64,000 bases of DNA from Mycobacterium pinniadriaticum (GTDB lineage Bacteria > Actinomycetota > Actinomycetes > Mycobacteriales > Mycobacteriaceae), in the NCBI RefSeq assembly GCF_026242045.1, contig NZ_JAPJDO010000008.1, forward strand, positions 124,001-188,000. The letters are read 5' to 3'. Within the stretch, counting starts at the first letter, position 1. Every line of letters starts with the position of its first letter. Positions 1 through 8,773 of this stretch are shown piece by piece. A model generated the notes under the pieces. It was not told where the DNA came from. It worked only from the letters and a program-made list of their open reading frames with translations, and searched no databases. The translations under genes and the position numbers were made by a program.

Positions 1-85
1 CGAGGTGTTGTATCGGCTGGTGGACGATCACCTGGCCGAGATCATCGTCGCCGCGATCAGCCACGCCAGCGAGGACCATCCGTGA
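1..85 (+). CDS. smtB: C-terminal end of an ArsR/SmtB-family metal-sensing repressor (partial)
   Basis: Only the last 27 codons are present; the gene begins outside the window. The tail contains DDHLAEIIVAAISH, whose spaced Asp/His residues resemble the C-terminal zinc site of SmtB/CzrA-type repressors. The stop TGA overlaps the GTG of the next gene, so the two are translationally coupled. In M. tuberculosis the equivalent pair is Rv2358-furB, a zinc-responsive operon. The assignment rests on this context plus the short tail. Confidence 0.75.
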   Translation, partial: EVLYRLVDDHLAEIIVAAISHASEDHP

Positions 86-510
86 CCGGGGCCGACATCC
101 GTCCCCCGCGCGCCGCGGCGGCAGGCGTGCGCGCCACCCGCCAGCGGGCGGCGATCATCGCGCTGCTCGACACCATCGACGGGTTTCGCTCGGCCCAGGA
201 GTTGCACGACGAATTGCGGCGCCGCGGCGAGAACATCGGGCTCACCACCGTGTACCGGACGCTGCAGTCGCTGTCGGCCGCCGATGTGGTGGACATGGTG
301 CGCACCGACACCGGGGAGTCGGTGTACCGGCGCTGCTCGGAGCCCGAGCATCACCACCACCTGGTGTGCCGCAGTTGCGGTGCGGCCGTGGAGGTCAGCG
401 GTCGCGAAGTCGAGGCCTGGGCCGCCGAAGTGGCTCAGCAGCACGGCTTTTCCGACGTGAGCCACACCATCGAGCTTTTCGGCACGTGCGTCGCCTGTCG
501 GCGCGCATGA
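82..510 (+). CDS. zur: Zinc uptake regulator Zur (FurB)
   Basis: This is a 142-residue Fur-family repressor that binds DNA when loaded with zinc and shuts off zinc acquisition and alternative ribosomal protein genes. Residues about 15-80 form the winged helix (RATRQRAAIIALL, TTVYRTLQSL). The metal/dimer domain shows a His cluster (EPEHHHHLVC), CRSC and a terminal CVAC, which form the structural zinc site. It starts at GTG inside the stop of smtB, giving a two-repressor zinc operon. Length and motifs match M. tuberculosis FurB (Rv2359). Confidence 0.95.
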   Translation: MTGADIRPPRAAAAGVRATRQRAAIIALLDTIDGFRSAQELHDELRRRGENIGLTTVYRTLQSLSAADVVDMVRTDTGESVYRRCSEPEHHHHLVCRSCGAAVEVSGREVEAWAAEVAQQHGFSDVSHTIELFGTCVACRRA

Positions 511-524
511 GTCCGGGCCACACC

Positions 525-583
525 GAGATCGACGATTCTGCGCTTCGCACTCGAACTTTGGCTGCGAAATGTCGGTTTCGGCG
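525..583 (+). repeat. Dispersed 59-nt intergenic element, copy 1
   Basis: The element consists of GAGATCGACGA, a 31-nt variable core, and AAATGTCGGTTTCGGCG. Two other copies with the same ends and exactly the same core length lie at 35784-35842 (minus) and 60355-60413 (plus). This copy fills the gap between the convergent zur and Rv2360c-like genes. Its core holds a 6-bp inverted repeat, TTCGCA/TGCGAA. A terminator-associated repeat is likely, but its function is not known to me. Confidence 0.7.
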
Positions 584-596
584 AAAGGTGCGGCAC

Positions 597-992
597 CTAG
601 TCCACGAGCGCGCGGCGGGCATCGGCCCCGCCGGCCAGCACCATCAGCACCAGGGTCTGCAGGGCCCGATCGGTGAGCCCTTCGCCGGGAAAGTTGTAGC
701 GCAACATCACATCCCCGCGCTTGCCGGCTTGCTCGACGAGCGTCACGGTACCCAACATCGTCGAGGATGCTTGAGCGGCAACACGTTTACGCAGATCGGC
801 GTTCAGCGGCAGATCCCAGGCCAACACCTGCGTCACCGACACCATCTCGATGTCCTCGGCGATGGTGACCGTCCGCAGCGAGGCGAACGTTCCCTCGTAG
901 CGCACCGTCAGCGCACCGTCGGATTCCACCTCGACGGGTACCACCGCGGCAAGCGCCCCGGCCAGCCTGGCCCCCAGCTCCACCTGACTCAC
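597..992 (-). CDS. Conserved hypothetical protein (Rv2360c-like)
   Basis: This 131-residue protein has no catalytic motif that I recognise. It appears soluble and mixed alpha/beta, with an N-terminal amphipathic stretch ([16 protein letters not shown]) and a hydrophobic segment near the C terminus ([10 protein letters not shown]). The GTG start overlaps the uppS stop as GTGA, so it is the last gene of the recO-uppS-Rv2360c unit. Its conserved position behind uppS in mycobacteria suggests a real gene. Function is unknown. Confidence 0.8.
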   Translation of the reverse strand: MSQVELGARLAGALAAVVPVEVESDGALTVRYEGTFASLRTVTIAEDIEMVSVTQVLAWDLPLNADLRKRVAAQASSTMLGTVTLVEQAGKRGDVMLRYNFPGEGLTDRALQTLVLMVLAGGADARRALVD

Positions 993-1897
993 GCGCGGCC
1001 GAAGCGCCGGTTTCGCTCGGCGTACTCCTCGCACGCCGCCCACAGATCGCGCCGGTCGTAGTCGGGCCAGAGCTTGTCCTGGAACACGTATTCGGCGTAC
1101 GCGGCCTGCCACAACATGAAGTTGCTCGACCGCTGCTCCCCCGACGTCCGGATGAACAGGTCGACATCGGGAATGTCGGGCCGGTGCAGGTAGTCGCCGA
1201 GCATCGCCTCGTTCACCCGTTCCGGATCGACCCGGCCGGCCACCGCGTCGCGGGCGATCTGCCGTGCCGCCTCGGCGATTTCGGCCCGACCACCGTAGTT
1301 CACGCAATAGTTGACGGTGATCACGTCGTTGCCCACTGTCATGTTCTCGGCGATCTCGAACTCCTTGATGACACTGCGCCACATCCGCGCCCGCGACCCG
1401 ACCCAGCGCATGTTGACGCCCATCGCGTCGAGGTTCTCCCGTCGGCGGCGCACCACCTCGCGGTTGAAGCCCATCAGGAAACGCACCTCTTCGGCACTGC
1501 GCCGCCAGTTCTCGGTGGAGAACGCATAGACGGTCAGGTGCTGGATGCCGATCTCGATGGCTCCGCAGGTGATGTCGATCAGGACCGCCTCACCCATCTT
1601 GTGGCCCTCGGTGCGGCTCAGCCCGCGCTGGGTGGCCCACCGCCCGTTGCCGTCCATCACCACGGCGACGTGCTTGGGCATCTGGTCGGCCGGGATCGCC
1701 GGCGGCACGGCCTTGGAGGTGTGCTGGGGTGGGCGGCGCGGCCCCCCGCCGGGCGCCGGGGGCAGTTCGGGGAACACCACGGGCCAGACCGAGGTGTCGG
1801 GGAACACCGGGTAGTCGTCGGGCGCCGCGGGCAGCTGCGGAAAGTGATCCCTCCGCTTGCGCTCAGCCCCCCGCCACGAGCTGGTCACCCGATTCAT
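989..1897 (-). CDS. uppS: Decaprenyl diphosphate synthase, long-chain cis-prenyltransferase (Rv2361c-like)
   Basis: The enzyme condenses isopentenyl diphosphate onto an allylic primer to make the long-chain polyprenyl diphosphate that carries peptidoglycan and arabinogalactan precursors. Visible motifs are [10 protein letters not shown] (Asp near residue 82, diphosphate/Mg site), FSTENW, and the C-terminal [15 protein letters not shown] arginine/serine block. The proline-rich N-terminal extension before the catalytic domain is typical of the mycobacterial enzyme. The ATG at 1897 has a GAGG about nine bases upstream and overlaps recO by 35 bp. A GTG at 1888 is the alternative start. Confidence 0.93.
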   Translation of the reverse strand: MNRVTSSWRGAERKRRDHFPQLPAAPDDYPVFPDTSVWPVVFPELPPAPGGGPRRPPQHTSKAVPPAIPADQMPKHVAVVMDGNGRWATQRGLSRTEGHKMGEAVLIDITCGAIEIGIQHLTVYAFSTENWRRSAEEVRFLMGFNREVVRRRRENLDAMGVNMRWVGSRARMWRSVIKEFEIAENMTVGNDVITVNYCVNYGGRAEIAEAARQIARDAVAGRVDPERVNEAMLGDYLHRPDIPDVDLFIRTSGEQRSSNFMLWQAAYAEYVFQDKLWPDYDRRDLWAACEEYAERNRRFGRA

Positions 1898-2684
1898 CGC
1901 CATGGGCCTCATCCTGCCTGAACATCTCCTTACCGTGGTTAGCGGGCTGCCGGTAGACACGCTCCACCAACGGCAGCGTGCGTAGTTGGCGTTCCAGGTG
2001 CCACTGCAGGTGCGCGGCCACCAAACCGCTGGCGTGGCTGCGGTGCGACGGCGATGACGCCTCCGCAGCCGCCCAGTCGCCGTCGTGCAGCGCCGACATC
2101 AGGTCGAGCACCGCCTGCGGCGGAGTCGTCGAACCTGACGGACGGCAATGCATGCACACACTGCCACCTGCGGCGATGTGGAAGGCCCGATGCGGGCCCG
2201 GCGCCGCGCAGCGGGCACACTCGATCAGCGAGGGCGCCCAGCCGGCGATGCCCATGGCCCGCAGCAAGTAGGCGTCCAGGACCAGTTCACGGGGGCGGGT
2301 ACCGTCGGCCACCGCGCGCAGCGCCCCGACCGTGAGCCGGTGCAGCGCCGGCGCCGGGGCGCGCTCCTCGCCGGCCAGCCGCTCGGCGGTCTCCAGGACC
2401 GCACAGGCGCTGGTGTAGCGGCCGTAGTCGCTGACGATGTCGGTGGCGAAGGCGTCGATGGAGACCACCTGGGTGACGACGTCGAGATTGCGGCCGGGGT
2501 GCAGCTGGACATCGATGTGCGCGAACGGCTCCAGCCGGGAGCCGAATTTACTGCGGGTCCGGCGCACCCCCTTGGCGACCGCGCGGACCAAACCGTGGTC
2601 GCGGGTCAGCAGGGTGACGATGCGGTCCGCTTCGCCGAGCTTGTGCTGGCGCAGCACAACCGCCCGATCCCGATACAACCGCAT
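1863..2684 (-). CDS. recO: DNA repair protein RecO
   Basis: RecO promotes single-strand annealing and, with RecR, loads RecA at gaps. The 273-residue product begins [21 protein letters not shown], the usual N-terminal OB-fold signature. A zinc-finger-like region with two CxxC pairs (CARC and CMHC) follows at about residues 160-190. It is the first gene of the recO-uppS-Rv2360c transcript and is divergent from amiA2, leaving about 64 bp for both promoters. Confidence 0.95.
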   Translation of the reverse strand: MRLYRDRAVVLRQHKLGEADRIVTLLTRDHGLVRAVAKGVRRTRSKFGSRLEPFAHIDVQLHPGRNLDVVTQVVSIDAFATDIVSDYGRYTSACAVLETAERLAGEERAPAPALHRLTVGALRAVADGTRPRELVLDAYLLRAMGIAGWAPSLIECARCAAPGPHRAFHIAAGGSVCMHCRPSGSTTPPQAVLDLMSALHDGDWAAAEASSPSHRSHASGLVAAHLQWHLERQLRTLPLVERVYRQPANHGKEMFRQDEAHGDESGDQLVAGG

Positions 2685-2748
2685 CGGACAAGTTTCCCAC
2701 CGCAATGCGACATAAGTGCGGACCCGCGCCGTTAGTCTCGACGTCGCC

Positions 2749-4203
2749 ATGACAACTCGTGCGGGTTTGGGCGGGTCGCCGCGGTTTCCCACCATCGGCG
2801 AGCAGCTCTATCAGTTGGCCAGCGGGACGGTGACCTCCGCCGAACTGGTCCGCCGGTCGCTGCGCGCGATCTCGGCCAGTCAGTCCACCCTCAACGCCTT
2901 CCGGGTCGTGCTCACCGAGTCGGCGCTGGCCGAGGCCGCCGAGGCCGATCGCCGCCGCGCCGCCGGTGAACAGGCACCGCTGCTCGGCATCCCCATCGCC
3001 GTCAAGGACGACGTCGATGTCGCCGGAGTGCCGACCTCGTTCGGTACCGCCGGGCCCGTCCGGCCGGCCACCGAGGACTCCGAGGTGGTGCGGCGACTGC
3101 GCGAGGCCGGGGCGGTGATCGTCGGGAAGACGAACTGCTGCGAACTCGGTCAGTGGCCGTTCACCAGCGGACCGGCGTTCGGCCACACGCGAAATCCCTG
3201 GTCGCGCAAGCACACTCCGGGCGGCTCGTCGGGCGGCAGCGCCGCCGCGGTCGCGGCCGGCCTAGTGGCCGCCGCCATCGGATCCGACGGCGCGGGCAGT
3301 GTCCGAGTGCCCGCTGCCTGGACCCACCTCGTCGGCATCAAACCGCAACGCGGACGCATCTCGACCTGGCCGCTGACCGACCCATTCCACGGCATCACGG
3401 TCAACGGGGTGCTGGCGCGCACGGTGGCCGACGCCGCGCTGGTCCTCGATGCCGCATCGGGCAATGTCGACGACGATGTACACAAGCCGCCGCCGGTCCG
3501 GATGTCCGATTCCGTCGGCTCCGGGCCGGGGCCGTTGAAGATCGCGCTGTCGACCCGGTTTCCCTTCACCTTCTTCGGCGCCAAGCTGCATCCGGAGATC
3601 CGGGGCGCACTCACCGCGGTCGCCGAACAACTCGGCATGCTGGGCCACACCGTGATGGAGGGAAATCCCAACTACGGGCTGCGGCTGCCGCTGACGTTTC
3701 TCCCCCGGTCCACCGCGGGGCTTCTGGAGTGGGCCGACCGGCTCGGCGACGATGTCACGTTCGACGCCAGGACCGAGGCCAACATGCGGATGGGCCGGCT
3801 GCTGTCTCGGTCCATGTTGCGCCGGGCCAAGGCCAGCGAGCCGATGCTGCACCACCGCGTCGGGCAGATCTTCCGTTCCGTCGATGTCGTCCTGGCACCG
3901 ACGACCGCGCAACCGCCACCGCCGGCCCGCACGTTCGACGACCTCGGCCCCACCGCCACCGACCGCGCGATGATCGCGGCCTGCCCGGTCACCTTCCCGT
4001 GGAATGTGTTGGGCTGGCCGTCGATCAACATCCCGGCCGGCTTCACCTCCGATGGCCTGCCCATCGGCGTCCAGCTGATGGGACCGGCCAACAGCGAGCC
4101 GCTGCTGATCTCGCTGGCGGCCGAGCTGGAGGCGATCAACGGCTGGGCCAACAAGCAGCCCGAGATCTGGTGGAACACCCCGCTGGCTGGCGACTCCGGC
4201 TAG
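2749..4203 (+). CDS. amiA2: Amidase signature family hydrolase (AmiA2-like)
   Basis: This 484-residue amidase-signature enzyme hydrolyses carboxamides; its natural substrate is not established. The catalytic triad is visible: Lys in IAVKDDVDV, cis-Ser in GGSSGGSAAAVA, and the nucleophilic Ser in SDGAGS, within the usual Gly/Ser-rich core. The ATG at 2749 gives the same length as M. tuberculosis AmiA2 (Rv2363). A TAGTCT -10-like hexamer at 2734-2739 implies a very short 5' leader. Its stop overlaps the convergent era stop by 4 bp. Confidence 0.93.
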   Translation: MTTRAGLGGSPRFPTIGEQLYQLASGTVTSAELVRRSLRAISASQSTLNAFRVVLTESALAEAAEADRRRAAGEQAPLLGIPIAVKDDVDVAGVPTSFGTAGPVRPATEDSEVVRRLREAGAVIVGKTNCCELGQWPFTSGPAFGHTRNPWSRKHTPGGSSGGSAAAVAAGLVAAAIGSDGAGSVRVPAAWTHLVGIKPQRGRISTWPLTDPFHGITVNGVLARTVADAALVLDAASGNVDDDVHKPPPVRMSDSVGSGPGPLKIALSTRFPFTFFGAKLHPEIRGALTAVAEQLGMLGHTVMEGNPNYGLRLPLTFLPRSTAGLLEWADRLGDDVTFDARTEANMRMGRLLSRSMLRRAKASEPMLHHRVGQIFRSVDVVLAPTTAQPPPPARTFDDLGPTATDRAMIAACPVTFPWNVLGWPSINIPAGFTSDGLPIGVQLMGPANSEPLLISLAAELEAINGWANKQPEIWWNTPLAGDSG

Positions 4204-5111
4204 AACCCAAGCCGGCCAAGCTGTTTGGGGTCACGCTGCCAGTTCTTGGCGATCTTGACCCGCAGGTCCAGGTACACCTTGGTGCCCAGCAGCTTCTCGA
4301 TCTGGGTACGGGCCGCCGTCCCGACCTCCTTGAGGCGGGCCCCACCCTTGCCGATGACGATGCCCTTCTGGCTGTCCCGCTCGACGTAGAGCACGGCGTG
4401 CACGTCGATCAAGGGATCATCGGACGCGCGCCCCGACCGTTCTTCGATCTCCTCGATCACCACGGCCAGCGAGTGCGGCAGCTCGTCGCGCACCCCTTCC
4501 AGCGCGGCCTCCCGGATCAGTTCGGCCATCAACACTTCTTCCGGCTCGTCGGTGAGCTCACCGTCGGGATAGAACGCCGGTCCTTCCGGCAGCTGCCCGG
4601 CCAGCACGTCGATGAGGACGTCGACCTGGTCGCCCCGGGTCGCCGAGACCGGCACGATCTCGGCGGCGGTGTCGCCGACCAGCTCGTGGACGGCCATCAG
4701 CTGTTCGGCCACCCGGTCCTTGGCCACCTTGTCGATCTTGGTGACGATCACGACGAGCGTGGTCCTCGGGGCCACCTCGCGGATCTGTTCGTAGATCCAC
4801 CGGTCGCCCGGCCCGATCGCCTCGTCGGCCGGTATGCACAACCCGATGACGTCGACCTCGGAATAGGTGTCGCGCACCAGGTCGTTGAGCCGCTTGCCCA
4901 GCAGGGTGCGCGGCCGGTGCAAGCCGGGCGTGTCCACCAGGACGATCTGGAAGTCGGGGCGATGGACGATGCCGCGGATGGTGTGCCGGGTGGTCTGCGG
5001 CCGGTTGGAGGTGATCGCCACCTTGGTGCCGACCAGCGCGTTGGTCAGGGTCGACTTGCCGGTGTTGGGCCGCCCGACCAGGCAGACGAAGCCGGAGCGG
5101 AACTCGCTCAC
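4200..5111 (-). CDS. era: GTPase Era, 30S ribosome assembly factor
   Basis: Era binds the 3' end of 16S rRNA during small-subunit maturation. The 303-residue sequence has the G1 loop GRPNTGKST (residues about 13-21), the G2 region around TTRHT, G3 DTPGLH and G4 TKID. A C-terminal KH domain (about 220-300) contains VIGKGGARLKEVG, which binds RNA. The GTG start overlaps the upstream gene stop. It sits in an operon with ybeY and phoH, both also tied to RNA or ribosome maturation. Confidence 0.97.
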   Translation of the reverse strand: MSEFRSGFVCLVGRPNTGKSTLTNALVGTKVAITSNRPQTTRHTIRGIVHRPDFQIVLVDTPGLHRPRTLLGKRLNDLVRDTYSEVDVIGLCIPADEAIGPGDRWIYEQIREVAPRTTLVVIVTKIDKVAKDRVAEQLMAVHELVGDTAAEIVPVSATRGDQVDVLIDVLAGQLPEGPAFYPDGELTDEPEEVLMAELIREAALEGVRDELPHSLAVVIEEIEERSGRASDDPLIDVHAVLYVERDSQKGIVIGKGGARLKEVGTAARTQIEKLLGTKVYLDLRVKIAKNWQRDPKQLGRLGF

Positions 5112-5428
5112 CGCAGCGCCCCGGACCGGTCGGTCACGATGATCGTCGCCGCCGGTGACAGTTCCCGGACCGCCGCGACACCGTCGTCGTCGACCGAACC
5201 GCCGACCAATACCGCGGACTCGAAACCCGTTGCACCACTGGACACCGCGGCGGCGACGGCCGCCTGCAGGCCGGTCAGCCGGAGTGCGGCCAGGCCGACC
5301 GGCGCGCCGGAATAGGTACGCCCGTCGAGATCGCGGACCGCGGCGCCCTCGGGGGTCTCGGCGCGCGCCATCGCCCCACGGGCGAGCACCACCAGCTTGG
5401 CGTCCTCGTCCTCCAACGGCTCACTCAT
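5108..5428 (-). CDS. Cytidine-deaminase-like protein lacking zinc ligands (Rv2365c-like)
   Basis: This is a 106-residue protein in the position where many Gram-positives have cdd next to era. The layout [30 protein letters not shown] resembles the start of the cytidine deaminase fold (DGR-Y-G-NVE region). The expected H/C-A-E and PCxxC zinc-binding motifs are absent, and the protein has no cysteine or histidine. It is therefore probably a catalytically dead relative. It overlaps the upstream CorC gene by 8 bp and era by 4 bp, so it is tightly coupled. Its role is unknown. Confidence 0.75.
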   Translation of the reverse strand: MSEPLEDEDAKLVVLARGAMARAETPEGAAVRDLDGRTYSGAPVGLAALRLTGLQAAVAAAVSSGATGFESAVLVGGSVDDDGVAAVRELSPAATIIVTDRSGALR

Positions 5429-6713
5429 CCTCGTCGCCTCTCTCCAGCTCGGTCCGGCTGACCAGCACCGTGCCGATGCGCACCCGCCCGCGATGATCCG
5501 GCCCGCCCTCGGCGCGCAGCCGCAGCCCGTGGGATACCACCTCGGCACCGGGCAGCGGAACCCGGCCGAGCTCGAGGGCCAGCAATCCACCCACGGTGTC
5601 CACGTCCAGGTCCTCCTCGAACTCGACATCGTAGAGCTCGCCGACGTCCTCGATCGGCAGCCGGGCCGACACCCGGAACTTGTTGTCGCCCAACTCCTCC
5701 ACCGGCGCGACCTCGTCGGTGTCGTACTCGTCGGCGATCTCGCCGACGATTTCCTCCAGGACGTCCTCGATGGTGACCAGCCCCGCGATGGCGCCGTACT
5801 CGTCGACCAGCAGGGCCATGTGGTTGCGGTCGCGCTGCATCTCCCGCAGCAGGGCGTCGAGCGGTTTGGAGTCGGGAACGAAGACCGGCGGGCGCATGAT
5901 GTCTCTCACCGTGGTGCCACGGCCGCTGTCGGACGAGTAGTAGGTGCGTTGCACGAGGTCCTTGAGGTAGACGACGCCGACGACATCGTCGACGTTCTCC
6001 CCGATCACCGGGATCCGGGAGTGGCCGCTGCGCACCGCCAGCGACGTGGCCTGGCTCGCGGTCTTGTCGCTTTCGATCCACACCATCTCGGTGCGTGGGA
6101 CCATCACCTCGCGGGCGGCGGTGTCGCCGAGTTCGAACACCGACTGAATCATCCGCCGCTCGTCATCGGCCACAACGCCGCGCTGCTGGGCCAGATCCAC
6201 CACCTCGCGCAGCTCGATCTCGGAGGCGAACGGCCCGTTGCGGAAACCGCGGCCGGGGGTCACCGCGTTGCCGAGCACGACGAGCAGCCGGCTGATCGGC
6301 GCCAGCAGAACCGAGATCGCCTGCAGCGGAACCGCCGAGGCCAGCGCGATGGTGTAGGCGTTCTGCCTGCCGATGGTCCGCGGCCCGACCCCCATAGCCA
6401 CGAAGCTGGCGACCGTCATGATCGCGGCCGCCGCGACCAGGCCCCAGGTCAGCCCGAGGTCGTCCCACAGGAAGGCCACCAACAGCACCGTCGCCGCCGC
6501 TTCGCAGGCAATACGCAGCAGCACAACAAGATTGATGTAGCGCGGCCGCTCGGCCATGATCCGGGCCAAGCGCAGGGCGCCCGGCCGCTCGTCACGCACC
6601 AGTTCCTCGACCCGCGCGACCGACACGGTGCCGATCGCGGCGTCGATCGCGGCGAACAGACCACCCAACGCGACGAGCGCGATCGCTCCGACCAGCGCAC
6701 CCCAACCTGTCAC
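5421..6713 (-). CDS. CNNM/CorC (HlyC) family membrane protein with CBS pair
   Basis: This 430-residue protein is a probable cation (magnesium/cobalt) efflux or regulatory protein. The N-terminal ~180 residues hold hydrophobic segments ([15 protein letters not shown] and others) typical of the CNNM domain. Two CBS motifs follow ([11 protein letters not shown] and [10 protein letters not shown], then [10 protein letters not shown] and [14 protein letters not shown]), then an acidic region and the CorC_HlyC domain ending in [11 protein letters not shown]. The GTG start overlaps the ybeY stop. M. tuberculosis Rv2366c is the positional equivalent. Confidence 0.92.
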   Translation of the reverse strand: MTGWGALVGAIALVALGGLFAAIDAAIGTVSVARVEELVRDERPGALRLARIMAERPRYINLVVLLRIACEAAATVLLVAFLWDDLGLTWGLVAAAAIMTVASFVAMGVGPRTIGRQNAYTIALASAVPLQAISVLLAPISRLLVVLGNAVTPGRGFRNGPFASEIELREVVDLAQQRGVVADDERRMIQSVFELGDTAAREVMVPRTEMVWIESDKTASQATSLAVRSGHSRIPVIGENVDDVVGVVYLKDLVQRTYYSSDSGRGTTVRDIMRPPVFVPDSKPLDALLREMQRDRNHMALLVDEYGAIAGLVTIEDVLEEIVGEIADEYDTDEVAPVEELGDNKFRVSARLPIEDVGELYDVEFEEDLDVDTVGGLLALELGRVPLPGAEVVSHGLRLRAEGGPDHRGRVRIGTVLVSRTELERGDEDE

Positions 6714-7246
6714 GGGTGGTCGAAATACCGTGACTTGTCGAGCAGCCGACGGTCCTTCTCGGTCTGCCGATCCTGGTGGTAGGCCTCGACCTGCTCGCCG
6801 ACCCACTCCTCGAGCAGCCGGCGCTGCAGGTCGAACATCTCTTTTTCCTCGTCGGGTTCGGCGTGGTCGTAGCCCAAAAGGTGCAGCACCCCGTGCACGG
6901 TGAGCAGGGCCAGCTCCTGGCCGAGACTGTGTCCCGCCGCGGTGGCCTGGTCGGCGGCGAATTGCGGGCACAGCACGATGTCGCCGAGCATCGAGGGCCC
7001 CGGCTCGGGAGCATCCGGGCGACCGCCGGGCTCGAGCTCGTCCATCGGGAAGCTCATCACATCGGTGGGACCGGGCAGGTCCATCCAGCGCATGTGCAGG
7101 TCCGCCATGGCGTTGGCGTCCAGCAGGACCATGGACAACTCGGCGGCGGGGTTGACGTCCATCCGGCGGATCACGAAGCGCGCGACGCTGATCAGTTCGT
7201 CTTCGGAAACGTCGAGGCCGGATTCGTTGGATACCTCGATAGTCAT
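6710..7246 (-). CDS. ybeY: Endoribonuclease YbeY, rRNA maturation factor
   Basis: YbeY is a zinc-dependent endoribonuclease involved in 16S rRNA 3'-end maturation and ribosome quality control. The diagnostic metal site [11 protein letters not shown] occurs about residues 114-124 of 178, matching the HxxxHxxxxxH family motif. The ATG at 7246 has AGGAGC eight bases upstream. It follows phoH by 12 bp, the classic phoH-ybeY arrangement, and overlaps the CorC-like gene downstream. Confidence 0.96.
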   Translation of the reverse strand: MTIEVSNESGLDVSEDELISVARFVIRRMDVNPAAELSMVLLDANAMADLHMRWMDLPGPTDVMSFPMDELEPGGRPDAPEPGPSMLGDIVLCPQFAADQATAAGHSLGQELALLTVHGVLHLLGYDHAEPDEEKEMFDLQRRLLEEWVGEQVEAYHQDRQTEKDRRLLDKSRYFDHP

Positions 7247-7258
7247 GTCGGTGCGCTC

Positions 7259-8275
7259 CTATCGCCGCGTCGAGCGGCGTTGGGAGCGGTTCATCAGAGC
7301 GGGCTGCTCGGCCTTGGCGTAGGCGTCGACGATCTCCGAGACCAGCCGGTGGCGCACCACGTCGGCGCTGGTGAGCTCGGCGAAGTGGATGTCGTCGATA
7401 CCGTCGAGGATGTCCATCGCCGCGCGCAGACCGGATTTGGCGCCGCCGGGCAGGTCGACCTGGGTGGCGTCGCCGGTGACGACGATCTTGGAGCCGAAAC
7501 CCAGCCGGGTGAGGAACATCTTCATCTGCTCGGCGGTGGTGTTCTGGGCTTCGTCGAGGATGATGAACGCGTCGTTGAGCGAGCGGCCGCGCATGAAGGC
7601 CAGTGGCGCAACCTCGATCACGCCGGAGCTCAGCAGGTTCGGGATCGCGGCGGGATCCATCATGTCGTGCAGGGCGTCGTACAGCGGACGCAGATACGGG
7701 TCGATCTTCTCGGTCAGCGTCCCGGGCAGAAACCCAAGGCGCTCACCGGCTTCCACCGCGGGGCGGGTCAGGATGATCCGGGTGACCTGTTTGGTCTGCA
7801 GTGCGTTGACGGCCTTGGCCATGGCCAGGTACGTCTTGCCGGTGCCCGCCGGGCCGATACCGAACACGATGGTGTGGGCATCGATGGCGTCGACATAGCG
7901 CTTCTGGTTGAGCGTCTTGGGCCGGATCGTCTTGCCGCGCCGGGACAGGATGTCCAGGGTCAGCACCTCGGCCGGCGACTCGTTGTCGGCGCCGGCGATC
8001 ATCCCGATGCTGTGCCGCACCGCGTCCGGGGACAGCGTCTGACCGCCGGCCACGATCGCGATCAACTCGGAGATCACCCGCTCGGCCATCGCGACGTCGG
8101 CCGCGTCACCGGACAGGGTGACGGTGTTTCCTCGAACGTGCAGATCGGCCGACAGGCTGCGCTCGAGCGCGCGCAAGTTCTCGTCGGCGGAACCCAGCAG
8201 GCCCACGACGAGGTCGGGCGGAACAGTCATGCTGCTGCGCACTTGCGAGGCAGCGGTCGTCTCGCGGGGCGTCAC
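7259..8275 (-). CDS. phoH: PhoH-like ATPase PhoH1
   Basis: This 338-residue member of the PhoH family has an RNA-associated ATPase core. Walker A (GPAGTGKT) and Walker B (FIILDEAQN) are visible. An N-terminal KH-like region covers residues about 20-100 ([17 protein letters not shown]). The GTG start at 8275 gives nearly the length of M. tuberculosis PhoH1. A plausible -10 (TAAACT, plus-strand complement at 8324-8329) lies about 50 bp upstream, so this gene probably leads the phoH-ybeY-CorC-Rv2365c-era transcript. Confidence 0.95.
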   Translation of the reverse strand: MTPRETTAASQVRSSMTVPPDLVVGLLGSADENLRALERSLSADLHVRGNTVTLSGDAADVAMAERVISELIAIVAGGQTLSPDAVRHSIGMIAGADNESPAEVLTLDILSRRGKTIRPKTLNQKRYVDAIDAHTIVFGIGPAGTGKTYLAMAKAVNALQTKQVTRIILTRPAVEAGERLGFLPGTLTEKIDPYLRPLYDALHDMMDPAAIPNLLSSGVIEVAPLAFMRGRSLNDAFIILDEAQNTTAEQMKMFLTRLGFGSKIVVTGDATQVDLPGGAKSGLRAAMDILDGIDDIHFAELTSADVVRHRLVSEIVDAYAKAEQPALMNRSQRRSTRR

Positions 8276-8356
8276 GTGGTCTTCGAAGCCTGCTTCCTGG
8301 GTTTTCGGTCTATGCGAGCTCCCAGTTTACCGCCAGAAAGGGACACCTCCCACCGG

Positions 8357-8773
8357 TTAATCCACACTCCGGGTGAATGCGTCGTGCGTCAACGCCGAGT
8401 TCATGAAGTCCCGGAAGTACAGCCACTTGCCATCCCGCAACGTGATGATGTGGGCGAATTCCGACTCCCAGGTGTGCCCGGTGGCCAGCCGCAGGAACTT
8501 CTGGTGGCCCCACACCGCCAGGTTGTCGCCGTCGCCGATGAACAGCCACGGCTCCATCGCCACGATCTGGATGTGGCTGCCCACGGTGGAAAAGAACTCG
8601 ACCGCCTCGGCGATGCCATGGTAGTCCCCGGCGTACGGGATGGCGTCACTGCCGTAATAGGTGATCCGGACCTCCGGATCCATGTGGCTCAGCGCGGTTT
8701 CGAGGTCTCCGGCCGGTACGGCGGCATAGATCGCCCTGGTCGCCGCGATATTGGCACTCTCGACCGCGGTCAT
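8357..8773 (-). CDS. SnoaL/NTF2-like protein, possible small-molecule isomerase or hydratase
   Basis: This 138-residue protein has the alpha+beta cone pattern of SnoaL-like and ketosteroid isomerase-like proteins (AIYAAVPAGDLETALSHMDPEVRITYYG near the N terminus; aromatic strands FAHIITLRDGKWLYFRDF near the end). Its ATG overlaps the stop of the P450 gene by 4 bp, so the two are co-translated and probably act on the same compound. The substrate cannot be read from sequence. No close counterpart comes to mind at this position in M. tuberculosis. Confidence 0.8.
   Translation of the reverse strand: MTAVESANIAATRAIYAAVPAGDLETALSHMDPEVRITYYGSDAIPYAGDYHGIAEAVEFFSTVGSHIQIVAMEPWLFIGDGDNLAVWGHQKFLRLATGHTWESEFAHIITLRDGKWLYFRDFMNSALTHDAFTRSVD

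Noticed and set aside
3153..5315. Long open frame of 720 codons on the plus strand across amiA2 and era
   Set aside because: It is a high-GC shadow frame: Arg/His/Pro-rich composition, no domain, and it covers two well-supported genes on the correct frames.
5397..6782. Long plus-strand frames opposite the CorC/ybeY/phoH genes
   Set aside because: Antisense frames produced by GC-rich codon structure; no start signal or recognisable protein.
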